Shown here: piece after piece, positions 7,453-12,882 of the stretch
Layout: each line of letters starts with the position of its first letter
How positions within the stretch are numbered: position 1 is the stretch's first letter
Assembly (NCBI GenBank): GCA_005776735.1
Contig: SXOM01000238.1
Span: forward strand, 1 to 16,195
Direction: 5' to 3'
From: Pseudomonadota bacterium
Lineage (GTDB): Bacteria; Myxococcota_A; UBA796; SXON01
Length of the DNA stretch: 16,195 bases
Notes under the pieces: generated by a model
Databases searched by the model: none
What the model saw: the letters and a program-made list of their open reading frames with translations, nothing else
Told to the model about the DNA's origin: nothing
Made by a program: the position numbers and the translations under genes

Positions 7453-9623
7453 TCCGCCTCCTTGCGCCTGACCTTCGCGACGTCCTCCCGCTCGGCGCCG
7501 TAGTAGGTGTAATAGTAGTAATACCCGTACGACTTCCGCTGGATGTCGAAGTCGTTGAGCACCACGCCGATGAGGCGCGCTTCGACGTCGGTGAGCTGTC
7601 GCTTGGCCTGGAGCACCAGGTCGCGCGCCACCTTGAAGCTCTTGATCACGATGATGACGCCGTCGACCTGGCTCGAGAGCACGACCGCGTCGGTCACCGC
7701 GACCACCGGCGGCGAGTCGATGATCACGAGGTCGAAGTTCTCGTTGAGCTTGTCGAGCGCGCGGTGGCACGCGTCGGACCCGAGCAGCTCGGCCGGGTTG
7801 GAGGGCCGCGGCCCGGACGGCAGGAGGAAGAGGCCCTCCTGCGGCGTGGGCTGGATCACCTGCTCCAGCTCGCTCTTTCCGTTGATGAACGTGGAGAAGC
7901 CGTGCTCGTTGTCGATCCCGAACGCGTGGTGCAACGACGGCCGGCGCAGGTCGGCGTCGACCAGGCACACCCGGCGCCCCGTGGCCGCGAAGCTGATGCC
8001 GAGGTTGATGCTCGAGGTGGTCTTGCCCTCGCGCGGTCCGGCGGAGGTGATGAGCAGCCGCCGTGGGGGCTTTCCGTCGGCGCGGGCGCTGAAGTTGACC
8101 GTGGTGCGGATGTTGCGCACGAACTCGGCGAACGCCGACTTCGGGTACTTGTAGCTGTAGAGATACCGCTCACGCGCCATCTCCCAGCCCTCGCCGGCCA
8201 GGCCGGGGACGCTGGGGATGATGCCCAGGAAGTCGACCCCGAGGGCCTCGACCTCCTCGCGCGTCTTGATGGTCGTGTCCATGTAGTCGAAGAACAACGC
8301 CAACGACACGCCGGTGAGCAGGCCCATCGCGATCGCGATCGCGATGTTGCGCGTGTAGTTGGGCTCGACCGGCTCCCGCTCCGCCTCGGCGGGGTCGATC
8401 ACCGAGATGTTGTTCTCCTTGAGCGAGGCGGTGACCGCCATCTCCTGCTGCTTGGCGAGGAGCTGCTCGTAGGTGTCGCGCTTGGCCTCGACGGTGCGCC
8501 GGAGCACGCTGTACTCGGCCTGCGGGCCGTCGCTGGCCAGGGCAGCGCCGGTGATGGACGAGATCCGGGCCTCGATCTCCTTGACCGCGCGCCCCGCACC
8601 GTCGCGCAGCGCGCGGCGGCGGCCGAGCTCGCCTTCGGCCTTGGCCTTGATCTGACCCTGCACCCGCTCGAGCTGGCTCACCTGCTCGACCACCTTCGGG
8701 TGCCGGTCGCCGAGCGTGGTCTTGAGCCCGTCGAGCACGCGCACGTCGTCCTCGTAGGACTCCGCGAGCGAGCCCGCGTCGATGAGCGCGGCGATGGCGA
8801 TGGGGTCCTTCAGCCCCCGCAGCGCCGCGTCGAGCGCGGCGTAGTCGGCCTCGCGGGAAGCGAGCTCCGACTCGGCCTTGGCCTTGTCGCTGGCGAGCTG
8901 CTCGATCTGCTGGCTCGCGACGTGGCCCTTCTCTTCGGTGTCGAGCACGATCTGGTTGTGGAGGCGGCGGAACTCCAGGAGCGAGGCCTCGGCGCCGCGC
9001 CATTCGGTCTCGGCCTTGGTGGTCTCGGTGCGCAACCATGCCAGGCCGTCGAGCATGCCGCGGTTGATCTCCTCGAGGTTCCGCTCGACGAACACCTCGG
9101 TCCACGAGGCGCAGATGCGCTCCGCGAGCTCGGCGGTGCGGGCCTTGCAGTACACCCACACCAGCCGCGACTTCGGCACCGGCTCGATCGACACCTGCTC
9201 CAAGAGCACCTCGACCGGGTTCTCCAGGTCGCGGTACGACTCGTGCTCGGCCAGGCCCAGCCGGTCGTACACCGCGCGGGCCTGCACCCGGCTGCGGAGC
9301 TTCTTGTGCTGGGTGGTGTAGTACTCCTGGTCGGTGAGGTACTGCCCGGAGCCGCTCTGCCCGATGAAATCGATGCTGCCGTAGGTGCGTGGTTCGGCGT
9401 TGACCTGCAACGAGGCGCTGGCCTTGTAGACCGGGGGGGTCAACAACGTGACCACGGTGACGCTGCCGACGATCAGGAAGAACGCGCTCACCAACGTCCA
9501 CAGGCGCTTGCGGACGGTACGCCAGTAGTCGCGGAGGTGGAGGATCTCGCTGAGGCTGACGTCGGCCGAGTCGTCGCGCATCGAGCGGCGCGGACGGTGG
9601 GGACGGCTCGGGCTCGAGGACAC
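7449..9623 (-). CDS. Wzc-like polysaccharide co-polymerase with tyrosine autokinase (BY-kinase)
   Basis: 724 residues; GTG start with GGAG (9629-9632) 5 bases upstream. Order of parts: a Wzz-like N-terminal region with a first membrane segment (~41-61); a long periplasmic coiled-coil region (~190-400); a GNVR-type segment ending VIDPAEAEREPVEPN (408-422); a second membrane segment (~425-446); and a cytoplasmic kinase domain. The kinase shows Walker A GPREGKTT (529-536), Walker A' VCLVDADLRRP (552-562) and Walker B LVIIDSPP (632-639). A C-terminal tyrosine cluster has eight Tyr between 699 and 708 (SYGYYYYYTYYG). In this family ATP-driven autophosphorylation of such a cluster controls oligomer state and polymer length. 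Membrane and kinase parts are fused, as in proteobacterial Wzc. It is the first gene of the minus-strand operon. An internal ATG at 9581 lacks a ribosome binding site. Confidence 0.95.
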   Translation of the reverse strand: MSSSPSRPHRPRRSMRDDSADVSLSEILHLRDYWRTVRKRLWTLVSAFFLIVGSVTVVTLLTPPVYKASASLQVNAEPRTYGSIDFIGQSGSGQYLTDQEYYTTQHKKLRSRVQARAVYDRLGLAEHESYRDLENPVEVLLEQVSIEPVPKSRLVWVYCKARTAELAERICASWTEVFVERNLEEINRGMLDGLAWLRTETTKAETEWRGAEASLLEFRRLHNQIVLDTEEKGHVASQQIEQLASDKAKAESELASREADYAALDAALRGLKDPIAIAALIDAGSLAESYEDDVRVLDGLKTTLGDRHPKVVEQVSQLERVQGQIKAKAEGELGRRRALRDGAGRAVKEIEARISSITGAALASDGPQAEYSVLRRTVEAKRDTYEQLLAKQQEMAVTASLKENNISVIDPAEAEREPVEPNYTRNIAIAIAMGLLTGVSLALFFDYMDTTIKTREEVEALGVDFLGIIPSVPGLAGEGWEMARERYLYSYKYPKSAFAEFVRNIRTTVNFSARADGKPPRRLLITSAGPREGKTTSSINLGISFAATGRRVCLVDADLRRPSLHHAFGIDNEHGFSTFINGKSELEQVIQPTPQEGLFLLPSGPRPSNPAELLGSDACHRALDKLNENFDLVIIDSPPVVAVTDAVVLSSQVDGVIIVIKSFKVARDLVLQAKRQLTDVEARLIGVVLNDFDIQRKSYGYYYYYTYYGAEREDVAKVRRKEAE
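7457..7463 (-). promoter_or_regulatory. Ribosome binding site fixing the GTG start of the O-antigen ligase-like gene
   Basis: AAGGAGG on the minus strand lies inside the last codons of the BY-kinase gene, 4 bases before the overlapping GTGA. It supports the start at 7452 instead of the longer open frame that continues upstream. Confidence 0.75.
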
Positions 9624-9702
9624 GCGGACTCCGACGGTGGGTCAACGTAGCGCATAAGGAGCGGCGCCGGGTCGCGCCATCGGCTAGGCAGCCGGTCCGG
9701 AG
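9624..9702. promoter_or_regulatory. Divergent promoter region between the BY-kinase operon and the phosphohydrolase-methyltransferase operon
   Basis: These 79 bases are the only non-coding DNA between two divergent operons, so both promoters probably lie here or overlap the gene starts. GGAG (9629-9632, minus) serves the kinase gene. GGAG (9699-9702, plus) abuts the GTG of the phosphohydrolase gene. The A/T-richest stretch is around cataagga (9653-9660), and cggcgccg at 9663-9670 is a perfect palindrome. No full sigma-70 or sigma-54 promoter could be recognised by eye. Confidence 0.45.
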
Positions 9703-11361
9703 GTGCCCCTGTCCCGACCCGCCGCCCCGTCCTCGCGCGCCGTGGTGATCGGCCTGGACGGCGCCACCTGGAAGCTGCTCGATCGCCTCGCGCTCGAAGG
9801 CGTCATGCCCCGACTGTCGGCCTTGAAGGCTGCAGGTGCGTCCGGCCCCCTGTGGAGCGTGGTCCCCCCGATGACCGCCACGGCGTGGACCAGCTACCAG
9901 ACGGGCAAGGGCCCCGGGCGTCACGGCGTGTACGACTGGACCGAGCCGGTGCCGGGCACCTACCTGTACCGCCCCATCGACTCCACCCACGTGCACAGTC
10001 GCACGATCTTCGAGCTCTTGTCGGCGCGCGGGCACCGCGTCGCCACCGTCAACCTGCCGCTCACGTTCCCCGCCCGCCCCGTCAACGGCGTCGCCATCGG
10101 GGACATGCTCACCCCGACCAAGGACACGCCCGGGTTCCTCTACCCGACCGACTTTCGCGCCACCCTCGATCGGATCGCTCCCGACTACAAGATCGACACC
10201 CACCTGTGCGACTCGGAGGCCGACCTGGTGCCGTTCCTCGCGCGCCTGCGCCACCTCATCGAGGAGCGCGGCAAGGTGGTGCGGCACCTCATGGAGTCCG
10301 AGCCCTGGGACCTGTTCTGCTGCGTCTGGGTCGAGATGGACCGGATGCAGCACTGCCTGTGGCACATCGTCGACCCGCAGCACCCCCGCCACGACGCCGG
10401 GCTCGCCGCGAAGTACCGCGAGCAGATCCTCGACGTCTACCGGCTCCTCGACGTGCGCGTGGGCGAGATGGTGGACCGACGCCCCGAAGGCGCCAACGTG
10501 TTCTTCATCAGCGACCACGGGTTCGGCCCCTGCCGGTACAAGGTCTTCCTCAACACCTGGCTCGCGCAGGAGGGCTTCCTCAAGTTCAAGGAAGGCGGCC
10601 GCCAGGCGCGGGACCGCCTGCGTGTCGTGCGCGGCGTGCTCGATCGGGCCGGCGTCGACACCCGCAAGCTGCTCGACACCGCGCGCCGCCTCGGCGGCGA
10701 CGCCGTGCTCGGCGCCGGCGACTCGTTGTCCCGGTTCGCCGCCGAGATCGACTGGTCGCAGACGCGGGCGTTCTGCCACGGCACCAACGCCATCCGGCTC
10801 AACGTCCGGGGGCGCGAACGGCAAGGCAGCGTCGACCCGGGCGCGGTGCCCGCCCTGGTGGCCGAGCTGCGTGAGCGCCTGCTCGCGATGCGCGACCCCG
10901 AGGGCAACGTCGTGATCCGGGGCGTCCGCACCCGCGAGGAGCTGTACCGCGGCCCGCACGTCGACCTCGCCGCCGACGTGCTCGTGGCCGAACACGACGA
11001 CAGCGTGTGGTTCTACTACAGCGAAGGCGACGTGCCGAACGCGGTCTTCGAGCCGAGCGGCTGGGCCAGCGGCAACCACGAACCCGACGGGATCTTCCTG
11101 GCCTGGGGGCCCGACATCGCAGCGGGCCACCACGAAGGCACCTCGATCAACGACGTCACGCCCACGCTCCTGGCGCTCTTCGGAGCGCCCCTCCCCGACG
11201 ATCTCGACGGGCGCATCCTGCACGACATCCTGCGCCCCGGGCGCCCGCTCCGCCCCCGGTGGACCGAGGCCGAGGCCTACGTGGGCGAGGCCCGCGCGGC
11301 CGACGCGGCCACCGACCGCGCGATCGAGGAGCGCCTGCGGGGACTGGGGTACCTCCAGTGA
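9703..11361 (+). CDS. Alkaline-phosphatase-superfamily phosphohydrolase/phosphodiesterase (cytoplasmic)
   Basis: 552 residues. Motifs fit the predicted AlkP-superfamily phosphohydrolase/phosphomutase group (type I phosphodiesterase-like): VVIGLDGATW with D19; PPMTATAWTSYQTGKGPGRHG with T58 as likely nucleophile; VEMDRMQHCLWH with D213 and H217; ISDHGFGP with D271 and H272; and SGNHEPDGIFLAWGP with H459. Together these make a complete two-metal site. The C-terminus ends RLRGLGYLQ, common in this group. No signal peptide or membrane segment is seen, so it should act in the cytoplasm. The substrate is unknown. Next to polysaccharide-assembly genes, a lipid- or nucleotide-linked sugar phosphate is a reasonable guess. 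The start is uncertain: GTG 9703 sits directly against GGAG, and GTG 9742 just before VIGLDG is an alternative. The methyltransferase gene follows with GTGA overlap. Confidence 0.88.
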   Translation: MPLSRPAAPSSRAVVIGLDGATWKLLDRLALEGVMPRLSALKAAGASGPLWSVVPPMTATAWTSYQTGKGPGRHGVYDWTEPVPGTYLYRPIDSTHVHSRTIFELLSARGHRVATVNLPLTFPARPVNGVAIGDMLTPTKDTPGFLYPTDFRATLDRIAPDYKIDTHLCDSEADLVPFLARLRHLIEERGKVVRHLMESEPWDLFCCVWVEMDRMQHCLWHIVDPQHPRHDAGLAAKYREQILDVYRLLDVRVGEMVDRRPEGANVFFISDHGFGPCRYKVFLNTWLAQEGFLKFKEGGRQARDRLRVVRGVLDRAGVDTRKLLDTARRLGGDAVLGAGDSLSRFAAEIDWSQTRAFCHGTNAIRLNVRGRERQGSVDPGAVPALVAELRERLLAMRDPEGNVVIRGVRTREELYRGPHVDLAADVLVAEHDDSVWFYYSEGDVPNAVFEPSGWASGNHEPDGIFLAWGPDIAAGHHEGTSINDVTPTLLALFGAPLPDDLDGRILHDILRPGRPLRPRWTEAEAYVGEARAADAATDRAIEERLRGLGYLQ

Positions 11362-12359
11362 GCGTCTACGCCGACCCGGTGGATCGTTCGCCCCTGCGCC
11401 TCGACGGCGGCGATCTGGTCTCCGAGTCCGGAAAGCGGTGGCCGGCGTTCGGTGGCGGGTGGGACCTCCGCCCCGGCCAGGCCGACGCGCACACCGCCGA
11501 GCAGGCCGGCATCTACGACGACAAGCTGGGCGAGCTCACCGACTTCGACCACCCCCACAACCTCACGCTGGTGCACCAACGCGAGCTGTTGTGTGCGTTG
11601 GCGCTCACCCCGGGCGATCGGGTGCTCGAGATCGGGGGCCACCGCTCGGGGGTGCTCCCCTGGTTGGAGCGGCACTTCCGCGCCGAGGGCCACGGCCTCG
11701 ACGTGTCGCCGGTGTGGGTCGACGCCCACAACCGCCTCGCCGCCGCGCGGGGCAGCGGCACCCGCTGGGTGCTCGGCACCGCCGAAGCGCTCCCCTTCCG
11801 CGACGCGTCGTTCGCGGCGGTCGTGGCGTTCGACGTGTTCGAACACGTGGGCGATCTCGACGCCGCCTTGCGCGAAGCGGCCCGCGTCCTCCGCCCCGGC
11901 GGCCGTCTCGTATGCCACCTCCCGATGCGCGACATCGCCGGCAGCTTCGACGGGTACCAGCGCTGGCGGGACGCCGCCGACTTCGCGGCGCGCCAGGCGA
12001 GCGTGGGCCACTACCACGAGCGCCTGCCCACGCGGCTCCAGATGCGCACACGTCTGGAGGCCTCGGGCTTCGATGTCCTCGACGTCGTGAGCTTCAACGT
12101 CTGGCTACAGCCGTTGCACGACCACCGGCTTGTGCCCGCGCTCGGGCGGCTCCGCCACCGCAACGCCGCGCGGGACGCCGCGGGCACGCCCACCCAGCGG
12201 GGCGACCTGCCGCGCCAGACCGCCAGCCGCTTCCAGCAGCTCTACGCCGCCCTCGGGATTCCGGTCGCCCAGGCGCTCACGAGCCTCGACACCCTCGGGG
12301 CCCACCTGGGCCTGGGTGGCAGCGCCAGCTTCGTGGCCGCGCGGAAGGCCGACGGCTGA
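11358..12359 (+). CDS. Class I SAM-dependent methyltransferase with cysteine-less Trm112-like N-terminus
   Basis: 333 residues; the GTG overlaps the phosphohydrolase stop as GTGA, so translation is probably coupled. Residues ~80-190 form a Methyltransf_11-type Rossmann domain: motif I VLEIGGHRSG (89-98), GHGLDVSPVW for the acidic loop (D115), GTAEALPFRDASFAAVVAFDVFEHV (140-164) and ARVLRPGGRLVCHLP (175-189). Motif I is unusual, with GGHRSG where GCGxG is typical. Residues ~5-40 (DPVDRSPLRLDGGDLVSES ... WDL) follow the pattern of Trm112-like zinc ribbons, but Asp or other residues stand where the metal-binding Cys would be. The C-terminal ~100 residues are not recognised. It may methylate a sugar, lipid carrier or phosphate group in the neighbouring polysaccharide pathway, but the substrate is not known. 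Confidence 0.87.
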   Translation: MSVYADPVDRSPLRLDGGDLVSESGKRWPAFGGGWDLRPGQADAHTAEQAGIYDDKLGELTDFDHPHNLTLVHQRELLCALALTPGDRVLEIGGHRSGVLPWLERHFRAEGHGLDVSPVWVDAHNRLAAARGSGTRWVLGTAEALPFRDASFAAVVAFDVFEHVGDLDAALREAARVLRPGGRLVCHLPMRDIAGSFDGYQRWRDAADFAARQASVGHYHERLPTRLQMRTRLEASGFDVLDVVSFNVWLQPLHDHRLVPALGRLRHRNAARDAAGTPTQRGDLPRQTASRFQQLYAALGIPVAQALTSLDTLGAHLGLGGSASFVAARKADG

Positions 12360-12375
12360 ACCGCGGCGCCCCCGG

Positions 12376-12813
12376 TCAGCGCGGCGACCACACCGAGAGC
12401 ACGACGTCCGACCGCCCCGTCGAGTAGTGGTAGTGGACCGCCGACACCCGCACGCCGTCGTCGCGCAGCACGCTCAGCCGCGCCGCGACCACGGTGGCAT
12501 CAGGGACCGTGCTGCCCTCGGTGACCTTCCACGTCGGGTCGATGACCAGCTGCACGGCGGTCTCGAGCGCGTCCCACGTGGCCGTCGCCTCCTCCTCGGT
12601 CTGCGCCTTCCACCGGCATTCGTAGTTCCAGTCGCTGATCCCCCCGCTGGTGGTGGGATCCAGCGTACAGACGGCCCCCGACAGGACGACGGTGCCGGCC
12701 CAGGCGTTCGGCTTTTTTCCGGGCGCGCCGCGCAGCGTGACGAAGTCGGCGGCAGCGGCCGACACGATGGCGGCGAGGTCGGGCTGGAGGGCGACGGGAT
12801 CGAGGAGCACCAT
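12376..12813 (-). CDS. Small hypothetical protein, no recognised family
   Basis: 145 residues from ATG 12813. It has no signal peptide or membrane segment, and one Cys in each of two segments (C49, C66). The sequence alternates helix-like (LAAIVSAAAADFVTLRG; EEEATATWDALETAVQLVI) and strand-like (TVVLSGAVCTL; WNYECRWKA; DVVLSVWSP) stretches, so a small alpha/beta fold is likely. The layout loosely recalls small phage tail-completion proteins, but no motif confirms this. The start is ambiguous: ATG 12813 has no Shine-Dalgarno, while an in-frame TTG at 12837 has GGAG 5 bases upstream (12843-12846) and would add eight residues. It stands alone, convergent with the methyltransferase gene (16-base gap) and divergent from the second MopE lipoprotein. 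Confidence 0.7.
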   Translation of the reverse strand: MVLLDPVALQPDLAAIVSAAAADFVTLRGAPGKKPNAWAGTVVLSGAVCTLDPTTSGGISDWNYECRWKAQTEEEATATWDALETAVQLVIDPTWKVTEGSTVPDATVVAARLSVLRDDGVRVSAVHYHYSTGRSDVVLSVWSPR

Positions 12814-12882
12814 GGGCGCAGCATAGCACCCGGACAACCCCGCTCCGGACCCGAGAAGATGTAGACTCCCCTTCCGTCCTCG
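12814..12882. promoter_or_regulatory. Divergent intergenic region upstream of the hypothetical gene and the second MopE lipoprotein
   Basis: A 69-base gap. On the plus strand tagact (12861-12866) resembles a -10 box about 17 bases before the lipoprotein GTG, but no -35 partner is seen. On the minus strand TATGCT (12819-12824) lies about 6 bases before the hypothetical gene's ATG and could give a near-leaderless transcript. Both are weak visual calls. Confidence 0.25.

Noticed and set aside
8325..8348. Tandem gcgatc units containing GCGATCGC, the HIP1 octamer of cyanobacteria.
   Set aside because: It encodes the IAIAIA of the second membrane segment of the BY-kinase with the preferred codons. 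No other copies stand out and nothing else is cyanobacterial.
9634..9660. TTGACC on the minus strand, which looks like a -35 box for the BY-kinase gene.
   Set aside because: A -10 box at normal spacing would fall inside the coding region after the supported GTG start, so it cannot serve as that gene's promoter.
8170..11223. A minus-strand frame of about 1000 codons spanning the divergent region.
   Set aside because: It runs through two convincing genes on opposite strands and has only low-complexity Arg/Gly/Ala sequence.
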